From contig ONBB01000007.1 in assembly GCA_900315935.1 (NCBI GenBank), positions 50,446-114,445 of the forward strand: DNA of 64,000 bases, given 5' to 3'. The first letter of the stretch is position 1; every line of letters starts with the position of its first letter. The notes beneath the pieces were generated by a model. That model did no database searches, was not told the DNA's origin, and worked only from the letters and a program-made list of their open reading frames with translations. Source of the stretch: an uncultured Bacteroidales bacterium. GTDB taxonomy: Bacteria > Bacteroidota > Bacteroidia > Bacteroidales > P3. Of the stretch, positions 20,764-29,576 are shown one piece after another. The position numbers and the translations under genes were made by a program.

Positions 20764-21927
20764 TACCGTCGATACTATCATTCGAGCCACTTCCTGCTTA
20801 CTCATCAGGGGGCTCTCCATCCGGCTGCCGTCGGCGCCGAGGATGGTTACCTTGTTGGTGTCGACCCCGAAGCCGGCGCCAGCTTCGCGCAGCGAGTTCA
20901 TTACGATGTAGTCCAGGTTCTTGCGCTTGAGTTTGCCTTCGGCATTCTGAAGTTCGTTGTCGGTCTCCAGCGCGAATCCCACCAGGCGTTGCCCCGGCTG
21001 CTTCATGGTGCCGAGGGTGGCCAGTATGTCGGGGTTCTGCACCAGGGTGAGGGTCATGCCCTGGTCGCCCTGCTTCTTCAGCTTGTGGTCGGCCTGCTCG
21101 GCGGGGCGGTAGTCGGCCACGGCGGCCGAGAGGATGGCCCCGTTGCACTGCGGGAACAGCCCGGTGGCGGCGGCGTACATCTCGCGGGCGCTTTCGACGC
21201 GATGGACGTTGATACGTTGATGCGTTGCGTTAAGGTGTGTGGGACCTGTTACCAGCTCCACTTCGGCGCCCGCCTCGGCCAGCGCTTCGGCCAGGGCGAA
21301 TCCCATCTTGCCGCTGCTGTAGTTGCCGATGAAGCGCACGGAGTCGATTTTCTCGTATGTCGGCCCGGCGGTAACGAGCCAGCGACCTAGTGGGGAATGA
21401 GGAATGAGGAATAAGGAATTGACAGCCTCTGCTATCGTTTCCGGCTCGGCCATGCGGCCGGTGCCGCTGGTGCCGCAGGCCAGCTCGCCCTCGGCGGGTC
21501 CCACAAGGCGGATGCCCCAGCCCCGCAGCGTCTCGATGTTGCGCTGCACGGCGGGATGCGCCCACATGTCGCTGTTCATGGCGGGTGCCATGATGACGAG
21601 CTTGTGCGAGAAGGCTAGCAGGAGGGTGCTCAATGCGTCGTCGGCGATGCCGGAGGCCACCTTGCCGATGATGTTGGCCGTGGCCGGCGCCACCACCAGC
21701 AGCTCGCCCCAGTCTTTGAGCGAGATATGCTCGGTGCCGCCCGAGGCGAAGAGGTCGCTGTAGAGCGGCGCGCCGCTCACGGTCTCGAGTGTGGCGCGGG
21801 TGGTGAACTCCAGCGCGTGGGCGGTGGCGGCGCAACGCACCTCATGCCCCTGCTTCTTGAGCAGGCGCACCAGCTCAGGTGCCTTGTAGGCGGCGATGCC
21901 TCCCGTGATGCCTACGACGATGCGCAT
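20755..21927 (-). CDS. coaBC: Bifunctional phosphopantothenoylcysteine decarboxylase/phosphopantothenate-cysteine ligase
   Basis: A 390-residue CoaBC, catalysing the second and third steps of coenzyme A synthesis. The N-terminal flavoprotein half (1-170) starts VGITGGIAAYKAPELVR and carries PAMNSDMW and the substrate-clamp Cys in ACGTSGTGRM. The C-terminal ligase half begins near VTAGPTYEKIDSVRFIGN. Two short tandem arrays lie in the joining region or nearby (21394-21420 and about 21205-21232), in frame. The stop codon lies inside a palindromic repeat. The gene follows the omega-like gene by 9 bp, in the bamD-rpoZ-coaBC order typical of Bacteroidota. Confidence 0.96.
   Translation of the reverse strand: MRIVVGITGGIAAYKAPELVRLLKKQGHEVRCAATAHALEFTTRATLETVSGAPLYSDLFASGGTEHISLKDWGELLVVAPATANIIGKVASGIADDALSTLLLAFSHKLVIMAPAMNSDMWAHPAVQRNIETLRGWGIRLVGPAEGELACGTSGTGRMAEPETIAEAVNSLFLIPHSPLGRWLVTAGPTYEKIDSVRFIGNYSSGKMGFALAEALAEAGAEVELVTGPTHLNATHQRINVHRVESAREMYAAATGLFPQCNGAILSAAVADYRPAEQADHKLKKQGDQGMTLTLVQNPDILATLGTMKQPGQRLVGFALETDNELQNAEGKLKRKNLDYIVMNSLREAGAGFGVDTNKVTILGADGSRMESPLMSKQEVARMIVSTVAP
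21205..21232. repeat. In-frame short tandem array in coaBC (CGTTGATG family)
   Basis: Degenerate 8-bp units (GACGTTGA, TACGTTGA, TGCGTTGC, then GTTAA), resembling the 8-bp units inside the cobW-like gene. Confidence 0.6.
21394..21420. repeat. In-frame tandem 7-bp array in coaBC
   Basis: GGAATGA, GGAATGA, GGAATAA, GGAATT. It encodes part of SLFLIPHS at the junction of the two CoaBC halves. Confidence 0.9.
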
Positions 21928-21936
21928 AGGGCTCTG

Positions 21937-22269
21937 CTATTGGTTGTTGGCTTCCTTGGCAGGGTTGCGGTAGTAAATCTGGCCGTCGAGGTACTGCTCG
22001 GTGGCCTCCAGCGTGGGTTTCGGCTGGCGCTCGTAGCGGCGCACAATCTCGATTTGCTCGCGGTTCTCGAACATCTCGTCCAGCGCGTCGGTGCTCGAGC
22101 GGAAGTCGTCGATCTTGTCGTGCAGCGCACGTTTTTCCTCCAGGGCTATCTGGTTGGCGCGCTTGCTGAGCATGGCTACGGTCTCGTAGATATTTTCAGT
22201 CATCTGGCTGAATTCAGCGGTGTTGCGGGTGATGGTGGTGTTCGAAATTTTCTTTTTCTTCTCTTCCAT
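21937..22269 (-). CDS. DNA-directed RNA polymerase omega subunit-like protein
   Basis: A 110-residue charged protein (MEEKKKKISNTTITRNTAE at the start; YETVAMLSKRANQIALEEK in the middle). The segment around ETVAMLSKRANQIA resembles the omega-subunit fold (RpoZ), which helps assemble RNA polymerase. The placement between bamD and coaBC is the usual position of the Bacteroidota omega gene and supports the call. The C-terminal half (RRYERQPKPTLEATEQYL) is family-specific. Confidence 0.75.
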   Translation of the reverse strand: MEEKKKKISNTTITRNTAEFSQMTENIYETVAMLSKRANQIALEEKRALHDKIDDFRSSTDALDEMFENREQIEIVRRYERQPKPTLEATEQYLDGQIYYRNPAKEANNQ

Positions 22270-22288
22270 TGATATTGTGTGTTTTAGT

Positions 22289-22309
22289 TTTCGGTTTCCA
22301 GTTGTCGGT
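22289..22309. repeat. Short tandem 7-bp array between bamD and the omega gene
   Basis: TTTCGGT, TTCCAGT, TGTCGGT: three degenerate units filling most of the 43-bp gap. Confidence 0.5.
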
Positions 22310-22312
22310 TTT

Positions 22313-23119
22313 TTAGCTGGCGGTCATTTTCGCCATCTCGGCGCGGGTCTTGGTGTAGATGTCCTGGGCCTTGGACATTCGCTTCGAGTCGGCGAAGCTG
22401 CTGCTGAAACGCTCGAAGTCGTTCACCACCTGCTGCAACCGCTCGTATTTCTTGTCCTCGCGGCTGTTGATGGCATACCGATAGCTTGCATCGAGCATGT
22501 AATACATGGCCTCCTCGCGCTGCGGCGCCTCGGGGTAGAGGTTGAGGAACTGCTTGAATGATTCGTAGGCCGCGCGGTACTCCTCAATATAGTAGTAGCC
22601 GTAGGCTATCTCGTAGTCCTTCTTGGTCAGCTTGGCGCGCAGCTCGTCGAGGCATTTGTTCACCTCCGGCAGGCGTGTGCTGCGCGGATAGCGCTCGGCG
22701 AACATCTCGAACTCCTCGATGGCATCCTTGGTCATCGACTGGTCCAGGCCGTAATCCGGCGAGTCCACGTACACGCAGTAGGCCGAGTAGAAGAGCGCCT
22801 CCTCCAGCTTGTTGCTGTAGGGGTACTGGCGGGCAAAGCGCTTGTACTGGTAGGCGGCCATGTAGTTGTCGCCGCCCTTGCGCAGCGACTGCGCGTAGTA
22901 CCAGGCGATGTTCTCGGCATGGTCCTTGCCGCGGTAGTACATCGTCAGGTTCTCGAACAGCTGCGACGCACGCGAGAAGCTGTTCTCGTTGTAATATTTC
23001 ATTGCCGCGGCATACTTTGCCTCGTAATCGTTGCTGTTGAGCATCTTGTTAAATCCGCCACAACTCGCTGACAGCAAGCACGCTGCAGCGATTGCGGCAA
23101 CAAAAATCGCCTTCTTCAT
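22313..23119 (-). CDS. bamD: Outer membrane protein assembly factor BamD
   Basis: A lipoprotein of 268 residues (start at the ATG of MKKAIFVAAIAAACLLSASC). The lipobox LSASC places the lipid-bearing Cys at residue 20. Tetratricopeptide-type helices follow (YYNENSFSRASQLFENL and onward), as in BamD, which works with BamA in inserting barrel proteins. An ATG three codons further upstream is unlikely because it falls within the -7 element (23126-23133). It heads the bamD-omega-coaBC group. Confidence 0.9.
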   Translation of the reverse strand: MKKAIFVAAIAAACLLSASCGGFNKMLNSNDYEAKYAAAMKYYNENSFSRASQLFENLTMYYRGKDHAENIAWYYAQSLRKGGDNYMAAYQYKRFARQYPYSNKLEEALFYSAYCVYVDSPDYGLDQSMTKDAIEEFEMFAERYPRSTRLPEVNKCLDELRAKLTKKDYEIAYGYYYIEEYRAAYESFKQFLNLYPEAPQREEAMYYMLDASYRYAINSREDKKYERLQQVVNDFERFSSSFADSKRMSKAQDIYTKTRAEMAKMTAS

Positions 23120-23125
23120 AGGCTG

Positions 23126-23133
23126 CAAAGATA
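23126..23133 (-). promoter_or_regulatory. -7 element of bamD
   Basis: TATCTTTG on the minus strand ends only 6 bp before the chosen ATG, implying an almost leaderless mRNA. Confidence 0.55.
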
Positions 23134-23135
23134 CG

Positions 23136-23164
23136 AAAAAATATTCGACGCGCGAATATTTTTT
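23136..23164. terminator. Perfect 12-bp inverted repeat upstream of bamD
   Basis: AAAAAATATTCG (23136-23147) and CGAATATTTTTT (23153-23164) around a 5-nt loop. It could terminate the DUF6266 gene upstream on the minus strand, or act as an operator because it overlaps the bamD -33 region. Confidence 0.5.
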
Positions 23165-23294
23165 TATAAATCCCTACAATCATGGCCCGGCCACGATGGG
23201 GAGCAGCGGGGTGTAGCGCACCCGCTGGAAGTTGCGCAGCACCCAATTGTCGCCGGTGAATTTATATGTTATTTGAAAAACACAGATGATTAAT

Positions 23295-24104
23295 TTAACC
23301 CGCATACATCGAGGTCTTTGGGATATGACCTGTGGCTTGGTCTGCCGGGAGCGGTGCCGGAGTGCTGCTTTCGGGGATGCCGACTGCTTGCACAAGGGCA
23401 GGGCAGGGGATGCAATCGGCTGTTTCTGATGAAGTTGTGGTGTCTGGCGTAACATATGTTACGGTGCTGTCGTCGGCGAGGCGGATATAGGCCGTGGGCG
23501 AGACCTCGCCGGCGGCGTTCTCGGCCACAGCCCAGAGGTGAACCTCGGCGCCCAGCATCTGCTGCGGCAGGAGGAAGCGGGCACGGCGGCGGCCACGCTC
23601 CACCGTGGCCACCAGCAGGCCGGTGCCGGCCGCGGGGCAGTAGGCGTAGAGGTGCAGGCGGTCCTCGTTGCGCCCGCCCTCCTTGTTCCACTGCACGGTG
23701 GCCACGCCGCCCTCGTCCACCGTGCCCTCGGTCAGGCGCACGGCCGGCAGGTGGCCGTGCGAGAAGCGCAGGCACGAGTAGGCAATCCGAAGGCCCGCAG
23801 TGTTCTGATCATTCTGATTATTCTGAAAATTCTGATGGTTGATTTTCAAGAAGGCGTTGCCTTCGGTGAGGGTGTGCTCCTCCGCCCAGTCCCGCAGGCC
23901 GATGCGGAGCAGCGGCGTGGCCGGCGAGGCGAACTGGATCATCGCCTTGAAGCGCGAGCGCTGCTGCAGCTGCGTGGCCGACTGCCGGTCGTGGTACTCG
24001 CGCGGTTTGGCGCGCATACACCAGCGGTCGCGCCAGCGGTAGCCGATTACCGTCCCCACCGTGCCGCGGAAGGGTCCCAGGATGCCTTGTTCGATTTTTG
24101 CCAT
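23295..24104 (-). CDS. DUF6266 family protein, function unknown
   Basis: A 269-residue protein, starting at MAKIEQGILGPFRGTVGTV; this Gly-rich N-terminus is the family hallmark. A longer frame adds 25 residues upstream, but they do not fit the family. The C-terminal half has beta-strand-rich segments (DRLHLYAYCPAAGTGLL, EVHLWAVAENAAGEVS). There is no signal peptide or membrane segment. A 36-bp tandem array encodes the stretch NFQNNQNDQN inside it. A second family member lies at the right edge of the window (63641-64000). The function of the family is not known to me. Confidence 0.7.
   Translation of the reverse strand: MAKIEQGILGPFRGTVGTVIGYRWRDRWCMRAKPREYHDRQSATQLQQRSRFKAMIQFASPATPLLRIGLRDWAEEHTLTEGNAFLKINHQNFQNNQNDQNTAGLRIAYSCLRFSHGHLPAVRLTEGTVDEGGVATVQWNKEGGRNEDRLHLYAYCPAAGTGLLVATVERGRRRARFLLPQQMLGAEVHLWAVAENAAGEVSPTAYIRLADDSTVTYVTPDTTTSSETADCIPCPALVQAVGIPESSTPAPLPADQATGHIPKTSMYAG
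23803..23838. repeat. In-frame tandem 9-bp array (4 units) in the DUF6266 gene
   Basis: TTCTGATCA, TTCTGATTA, TTCTGAAAA, TTCTGATGG: the same family as the 54-bp array in purL (54519-54572). Confidence 0.9.
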
Positions 24105-24352
24105 AGCGTATTGGTTTCTGATTTTTGGATAATTCCGGATTCGCAAGGGTAACGTCGCTGCCGCTTTTTTATTGTCCATCCATTAGAAAATTTTGTCAAA
24201 CTATAGGCAAAATTTGATTGTCCTTATCCGCTGGTTTTCAGGGTGCAGTTTCCTTGCCGGCCGGGGGCTGCGTGCCGCTTTTTTGCCGCGGCTGCGGGGG
24301 CGAAGTTATCAACAATCGCCAATTTTAACTTTTCCGTGTCGGAAAAAAGTCG

Positions 24353-24360
24353 TACCTTTG
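24353..24360 (+). promoter_or_regulatory. -7 element of guaA
   Basis: TACCTTTG, 22 bp before the guaA start; a near-consensus TTTC is about 19 bp upstream. Confidence 0.55.
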
Positions 24361-24382
24361 CATTTTAAAATTAGTACAAATT

Positions 24383-25909
24383 ATGGATACGATTGTCATT
24401 TTAGACTTTGGTTCTCAATACACTCAGCTCATCGCGCGCAAGATACGCGAGCAGAACGTATACTGCGAAATCCATCCTTTCGACAAGATTCCCGCCCTCA
24501 CTCCCGATGTGAAGGGTGTCGTCTTCAGCGGCAGCCCCTTCAGCTGCAACGCCCCCGACGCCCCCGTGCCCCAGATGGAGGGCATCAAGGGCCGCCTGCC
24601 CCTGCTGGCCGTCTGCTACGGCGCCCAGTACCTGGCACGCTACGGCGGCGGCCGCGTGCAGCAGAGCCAGACCCGCGAGTACGGCCGCGCCAACCTCTCG
24701 TTCATCGACACCGCCAACCCCCTCATGAAGGGCATACCGCAAAACTCGCAGGTGTGGATGAGCCATGGCGACACCATCGAGCAGCTGCCCGACGGCTACC
24801 GCACCATCTGCTCCACCGAGAACGTCCGCTATGCCGGCTACCAGATCGAGGGCGAACCCACCTATGCCATACAGTTCCACCCCGAGGTGCACCACAGCGT
24901 CGACGGCGTGCAGCTGCTGCGCAACTTCGTCTTCGACATCTGCCAGTGCCGCGCCGAGTGGACGCCCGAGAGCTTCATCGAGACCACCGTGGCCGACCTC
25001 AAGGCCAAGGTGGGCCAGGACAAGGTGGTCCTCGGCCTCAGCGGCGGTGTGGACAGCACCGTGGCCGCCGTGCTCCTGCACCGCGCCATCGGCCACCAGC
25101 TGCACTGCATCTTCGTCGACAACGGCCTGCTCCGCAAGGACGAGTTCGAGTCCGTCCTCGAATCCTACCGCGACATGGGTCTCAACGTCAAGGGCGTCGA
25201 CGCCAAGGAGCGCTTCTACAGCGTCCTCGCCGGCGTAACCGACCCCGAGAAGAAGCGCAAAGCCATCGGCAAGACCTTCATCGACGTCTTCGATGCCGAA
25301 GCCAAACTCATTACCGACGCCAAGTTCCTCGGCCAGGGCACCATCTACCCCGACGTGATTGAGTCGTCCAGCGTCAAAGGCCCCAGCCAGACCATCAAGA
25401 GCCACCACAACGTGGGCGGCCTGCCCGACTATATGAAACTCCAGCTCGTCGAGCCCCTGCGCTCGCTCTTCAAGGACGAGGTGCGCCGCGTAGGCCGCCA
25501 GCTGGGCATCAAGGACAGCCTCATCGGGCGCCACCCCTTCCCCGGCCCCGGCTTGGCCATCCGCATCCTCTCCGACGTAACGCCCGAGAAGGTGCGCATC
25601 CTCCAGGAGGTGGACCACATCTTCGTCCAGGGCCTGCGCGACAGCGGCCTCTACGACCAGGTGTGGCAGGCCGGCGCCATGCTCCTGCCGGTGCAGAGCG
25701 TCGGCGTGATGGGCGACGAGCGCACCTACGAGAGTGTGGTCGCACTGCGCGCCGTGGAGAGTGTCGACGGCATGACGGCCGACTGGTGCCACCTGCCCTA
25801 CGACTTCCTGGCCCGCGTCAGCAACGAAATCATCAACCGCGTCCGTGGCGTCAACCGCGTGGTCTACGACATCTCCTCCAAACCCCCTGCAACCATCGAA
25901 TGGGAATAA
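24383..25909 (+). CDS. guaA: GMP synthase (glutamine-hydrolysing)
   Basis: A 508-residue GuaA, converting XMP to GMP with glutamine and ATP. The N-terminal class I glutaminase has the nucleophile Cys78 in LAVCYGAQ and the triad His166/Glu168 in [10 protein letters not shown]. The PP-loop ATP pyrophosphatase motif SGGVDST is at 220-226, and the C-terminal dimerisation domain ends in [10 protein letters not shown]. Length and order are normal. It is followed 36 bp later by the LysM protein gene. Confidence 0.97.
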   Translation: MDTIVILDFGSQYTQLIARKIREQNVYCEIHPFDKIPALTPDVKGVVFSGSPFSCNAPDAPVPQMEGIKGRLPLLAVCYGAQYLARYGGGRVQQSQTREYGRANLSFIDTANPLMKGIPQNSQVWMSHGDTIEQLPDGYRTICSTENVRYAGYQIEGEPTYAIQFHPEVHHSVDGVQLLRNFVFDICQCRAEWTPESFIETTVADLKAKVGQDKVVLGLSGGVDSTVAAVLLHRAIGHQLHCIFVDNGLLRKDEFESVLESYRDMGLNVKGVDAKERFYSVLAGVTDPEKKRKAIGKTFIDVFDAEAKLITDAKFLGQGTIYPDVIESSSVKGPSQTIKSHHNVGGLPDYMKLQLVEPLRSLFKDEVRRVGRQLGIKDSLIGRHPFPGPGLAIRILSDVTPEKVRILQEVDHIFVQGLRDSGLYDQVWQAGAMLLPVQSVGVMGDERTYESVVALRAVESVDGMTADWCHLPYDFLARVSNEIINRVRGVNRVVYDISSKPPATIEWE

Positions 25910-25945
25910 AAAACTGAGATTTGGGAATCGAAAATTGAAACAATT

Positions 25946-27541
25946 ATGACGCAACACACCGCGCGGAATAGAAAATGGAACTGGAAACTGCTTGCCATTG
26001 CAAGTCTGATTTTCAATTTTCAATTTTCAATTTTCAATTCCGCACAGGCCCAGGCCCCGGGCACCACGCCGGTCAAGATAAGCTATGAGACCCAGGTCAT
26101 CAACGGCCGCCGCTACTATGTCCACATCGTGGAGAAAGGGCAGACCGTCTACTCCATCTCGAAGGCTTACAAGGTGCAGAGCTACGACGCCGTAACCCAC
26201 AAGGACATCCACTTCCTGCACCCGGGCGACACCGTGTGGCTGCCCCACCGCGGCCAGTTCGGCGCCCAGACCGAGGAGTACGAGAATCCCAACGTGGCCA
26301 CCCAGGCCCCGCGCCCCGACTCCCCCTCCACGCCGCCCTCGCAGCGCCCCGTGCCCGCCGCCACCACACCGGCCCAGCCCTCCACACCTGCCGCCCAGCC
26401 CTCCTCCGCCTCGGCCACCGCACCCCCAGCCGTGCGCAAACCCGGCCAGACCCTCCGCATCTCCCTCCTCATGCCGCTCCACCTCAACCAGATAGACGAG
26501 ATATCCACCTCCAAATTCGACATCGAGCAGCGCGGCAAGAAGACCTACCGCCAGTTCGAGTTCATCGAGTTCTACGAAGGGCTCCGCCTCGCCCTCGACC
26601 AGATGGCCGAGCGCGGCGTGAGCGTTGACCTCAACGTCATTGACATACCCAACAACAGTACCGACGAGGTGCGCCAGGCATTCGCCTCGCGCGGCGCCGC
26701 ACAGGCCGACTTCATCGTCGCCCTCCTCTTCCGCGACGCCTTCGACCAGGCCGCCGCCCTCGCCCGCGACTCGGGGGTCTACATCGTCAACCCCATGGCC
26801 ACACGCAGCGAGCTCTGCGCCGAGAACCCCTTCATGGTCAAGATTCAGCCCTCGGTATCGAGCCAGCTCGCCGCCATGCTCGACAATATGCACGCCGAGC
26901 GCCCCGACGGCCACCTCTACATCGTCCACGGCGGCTCGGGCAGCGAGAAACCCATCCTCAACGAGTTGCGCCGCCAGCTCACCGAGCGTGGCGACATCAA
27001 ATACACCCTTTTCAACTGGAACCAGAGCGGTAAACTCACCTCCACCCTCAAGGCTACCCCCAACTGTCACGTCATCAGCCTCTACGACCACAAGAGCGAC
27101 CAGATGCGCATCTACGTCAGCAACCTCCTCAACCGCCTCTCCGCCATCAAGACCGGCACACCGACCCTCTACACCCTCACCGACTGGACCCAGGAATATG
27201 CCGACATTGACTTCGCACAGCTGCAGCTCCTCGGCTACCACACCTTCTACACCTCGTGGGACATGACCAATGCCGTGCATGTGGAATTCCTCAAGTCCTA
27301 CCGCCAGCACTACGGCACCGAGCCCACCTCCACCCTCGCCGCCACCGCCTACGACCTCACCACCTACATCGTCGACGGTCTGCGGCGCCGCAGCAACCTC
27401 TTCTGGGAGCAGCCCATCCCCACCCTGAACACCCTCATCCACCCCCTCCATTTGAGCCGCCCCCAGGCCGGCCTCGAGAACGACCAGCCTCAGCTCTTCC
27501 GCATGGAGGGACTCCACTTCATCCCGGCCACCACCAGATAG
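25946..27541 (+). CDS. LysM and periplasmic-binding-like (PBP1) domain protein
   Basis: A 531-residue exported protein. A basic N-terminus and hydrophobic core form a signal peptide, but the core is partly encoded by a 28-bp tandem repeat (IFNFQFSIFN). A LysM domain (about 50-92, HIVEKGQTVYSISKAYKV) for peptidoglycan binding follows, then a Pro/Thr/Ala-rich linker (about 112-168), then a type 1 periplasmic-binding fold (about 170-525, TLRISLLMPLHLNQ onward). Bacteroidota have such PBP1-LysM proteins; the ligand and role are unknown. The stop is 8 bp before lpxC. Confidence 0.8.
   Translation: MTQHTARNRKWNWKLLAIASLIFNFQFSIFNSAQAQAPGTTPVKISYETQVINGRRYYVHIVEKGQTVYSISKAYKVQSYDAVTHKDIHFLHPGDTVWLPHRGQFGAQTEEYENPNVATQAPRPDSPSTPPSQRPVPAATTPAQPSTPAAQPSSASATAPPAVRKPGQTLRISLLMPLHLNQIDEISTSKFDIEQRGKKTYRQFEFIEFYEGLRLALDQMAERGVSVDLNVIDIPNNSTDEVRQAFASRGAAQADFIVALLFRDAFDQAAALARDSGVYIVNPMATRSELCAENPFMVKIQPSVSSQLAAMLDNMHAERPDGHLYIVHGGSGSEKPILNELRRQLTERGDIKYTLFNWNQSGKLTSTLKATPNCHVISLYDHKSDQMRIYVSNLLNRLSAIKTGTPTLYTLTDWTQEYADIDFAQLQLLGYHTFYTSWDMTNAVHVEFLKSYRQHYGTEPTSTLAATAYDLTTYIVDGLRRRSNLFWEQPIPTLNTLIHPLHLSRPQAGLENDQPQLFRMEGLHFIPATTR
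26010..26037. repeat. Tandem 7-bp array (4 units) inside a signal peptide
   Basis: Four exact TTTTCAA units encode most of the hydrophobic core of the LysM protein's signal peptide. Confidence 0.95.
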
Positions 27542-27549
27542 ACTACCGA

Positions 27550-28476
27550 ATGGAATACCAGAACACGATACAGAAGGAGTTCCGCCTCACGGGCCCCGGC
27601 CTGCACACCGGCCGCACGGTTACCGTAACGGTCAAACCCGCTTTCGAAGACTTCGGCATCGCCTTCCGGCGCACCGACCGCACCAATATCATCACCCAGC
27701 ACGCACTGGCCGATTTGGTTGGCACCACCAACCGCGGCACCACCCTCGGCTCCGGCCGCCAGACCATAGCCACCATCGAACACCTCATGTCGGCCCTCCA
27801 CGGGTTGGGTGTCGACAATGCGCTTGTCGAGCTCGACGGCGGCGAGGTGCCCATCCTCGATGGCTCGGCCCGCCCCTGGCTGCTCGAGCTTGTGCGCGTG
27901 GGTATCCGTCCCAACGCCGCGCCCCGCCGCGCCTATACCTTCCGCGAGCCGCTCCACTTCGAATACAAGCCCACGGGCTCCGTCTTCGACCTCGAGCCCT
28001 GCGACCACTTCTCCGTCCACTGCGTCATCGACTTCCCCAACAGCGTCATCGGACGCCAGGAGGCCGACCTCAACAACCTCTCCGAATACCCCGCCAGCAT
28101 CGCTCCCTGCCGTACCTTTGTCTTCCTGCACGAAATCGAGCCCCTGCTGCACTTCAACCTCATCAAGGGCGGCAGCCTCGACAACGCGCTGGTCTACGTC
28201 AACAAAGAACTCACCCCGCGCCAGCTCAAACGCCTCGGCAAAACCTTCAACAAGGACATCAACAACTTCAAGGTGCACGACGGCGTGCTCAACACCACCG
28301 ACCCCTACTTCCCCAACGAACCCGCACGCCACAAGCTGCTCGACTTCGTGGGCGACGTGCGCCTCGCCGGATGCCCCATGAACGCCCACTTCTCCATCTA
28401 CAAGCCCGGCCACAAGGCCAACAACGCCTTCGCGCGCTACCTCATGCAGTATATGAAAGAACACCCGAATCAATAA
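27550..28476 (+). CDS. lpxC: UDP-3-O-acyl-N-acetylglucosamine deacetylase, unfused
   Basis: A 308-residue zinc deacetylase for the committed step of lipid A synthesis. The ligands are H78 (TIEHLMSAL), H261 and D265 (HKLLDFVGD), with catalytic H288 in GHKANNAF; the 27-residue spacing from H261 to H288 equals that of Aquifex LpxC. The start at MEYQNTIQKEFRLTGPGLH matches LpxC; a longer frame upstream overlaps the previous gene and is not used. In most Bacteroidota LpxC is fused to FabZ (about 460 residues); here the frame ends right after the deacetylase and lpxA follows after 21 bp. Confidence 0.95.
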   Translation: MEYQNTIQKEFRLTGPGLHTGRTVTVTVKPAFEDFGIAFRRTDRTNIITQHALADLVGTTNRGTTLGSGRQTIATIEHLMSALHGLGVDNALVELDGGEVPILDGSARPWLLELVRVGIRPNAAPRRAYTFREPLHFEYKPTGSVFDLEPCDHFSVHCVIDFPNSVIGRQEADLNNLSEYPASIAPCRTFVFLHEIEPLLHFNLIKGGSLDNALVYVNKELTPRQLKRLGKTFNKDINNFKVHDGVLNTTDPYFPNEPARHKLLDFVGDVRLAGCPMNAHFSIYKPGHKANNAFARYLMQYMKEHPNQ

Positions 28477-28497
28477 CCGGAAAATAATAAATCACAC

Positions 28498-29286
28498 ATG
28501 ACCCTATACGACCTTCACCCCAACGCCCAAATCGGCGAAAACGTTACCATATCCAACTTCTCCACCATCTGCGACGATGTCGTCATCGGCGACGGCACCT
28601 GGATTGGACCCAACGTTACCATCTTCCCCGGTGCCCGCATCGGCAAGAACTGCAAGATATTCCCCGGCGCCGTCATCGCCGCCGTGCCGCAGGACCTTAA
28701 GTTTGCCGGCGAGTACACCACCGTCGAGATTGGCGACAACAACACCATACGCGAGTGCTGCACCATCAACCGCGGCACCTCCGCCGCCGGCAAGACCGTC
28801 ATCGGCAACGGCAACCTGCTGATGGCTTACGTCCATATCGCCCACGACTGCGTGGTGGGCGACTACTGCGTGCTGGCCAACAACGCCACCCTCGCCGGCC
28901 ATATCATCATGGGCGACTACGTCATCCTCGGCGGCAAGACTGCCTGCCTGCAGTTCATCCACATCGGCTCGCACGTCATCACCCAGGGCGGCGCCCTCAT
29001 CGACAAGGACATACCGCCCTTCGTCAAGGCCGCCCGCTACCCCATCCAGTACTGCGGCGTCAACAGCCTCGGCCTCCAGCGCCGCGGCTTCTCGAACGAA
29101 AGCATCAACCGCATCACCGACATCTACCGCTACATCTTCGTCAAGGGCATCCCCCTGGCCGAAGCCGTGGAGACCGTGAAAGAGCAATACGGCAACACCG
29201 ACGAGGGCAAGCAGGTGCTGGCCTTCCTCGGCAACTGCAACACCGGCCTCATGAGCGGCTACCGCTCCACAAGAAAATCAGAATAA
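28498..29286 (+). CDS. lpxA: Acyl-[acyl-carrier-protein]-UDP-N-acetylglucosamine O-acyltransferase
   Basis: A 262-residue cytoplasmic acyltransferase for the first step of lipid A. The N-terminal two thirds are hexapeptide repeats of a left-handed beta-helix (IGENVTISNFSTICDDVVIGD and on). The catalytic His is residue 116 in YVHIAHDCVVGDY, and the C-terminal helical domain starts near GLQRRGFSNE. It directly follows lpxC and ends at a terminator 35 bp downstream. Confidence 0.96.
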   Translation: MTLYDLHPNAQIGENVTISNFSTICDDVVIGDGTWIGPNVTIFPGARIGKNCKIFPGAVIAAVPQDLKFAGEYTTVEIGDNNTIRECCTINRGTSAAGKTVIGNGNLLMAYVHIAHDCVVGDYCVLANNATLAGHIIMGDYVILGGKTACLQFIHIGSHVITQGGALIDKDIPPFVKAARYPIQYCGVNSLGLQRRGFSNESINRITDIYRYIFVKGIPLAEAVETVKEQYGNTDEGKQVLAFLGNCNTGLMSGYRSTRKSE

Positions 29287-29320
29287 CTAGCGTACCGCCA
29301 AGGCGCCATCCCTCTACCAC

Positions 29321-29345
29321 GGCACCCGGACATGGGTGCCTTTTC
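29321..29345 (+). terminator. Terminator of lpxA
   Basis: A perfect 7-bp stem GGCACCC/GGGTGCC (29321-29327 with 29334-29340) followed by TTTTC. Confidence 0.8.
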
Positions 29346-29381
29346 TTCGTTGGCGATGCTTCGGCTGGGGTGAGATTACTT

Positions 29382-29571
29382 GACGTAATGGACAAAAATT
29401 AGGCTGAAATCTTCGCAACACGTGTAATAATCAGAAGGATACAGCGTTCAAATTGGACACATTGTGGCGTGAGTATTCGGAATTTTTTTGTTCATGACCT
29501 TTGACTTTGTCAAAGTAACGATAAAATCACGCTTTCTCGTAGGTTCGACCATTAATTTTGTCCATTACGTC
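29382..29571. mobile_element. 190-bp element with 20-bp terminal inverted repeats (MITE-like)
   Basis: The left end GACGTAATGGACAAAAATTA (29382-29401) is matched by its reverse complement at 29552-29571 with about one base difference. The interior has no reading frame of note and contains a CTTTGAC/GTCAAAG hairpin (29499-29515). No transposase is encoded, and no clear target-site duplication is seen. It lies between the lpxA terminator and the thioesterase stop. Confidence 0.5.
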
Positions 29572-29576
29572 TTTTT

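Noticed and set aside
27256-27549. An in-frame 98-codon extension upstream of lpxC
   Set aside because: It overlaps the LysM-PBP1 gene in another frame, and the LpxC family starts at 27550.
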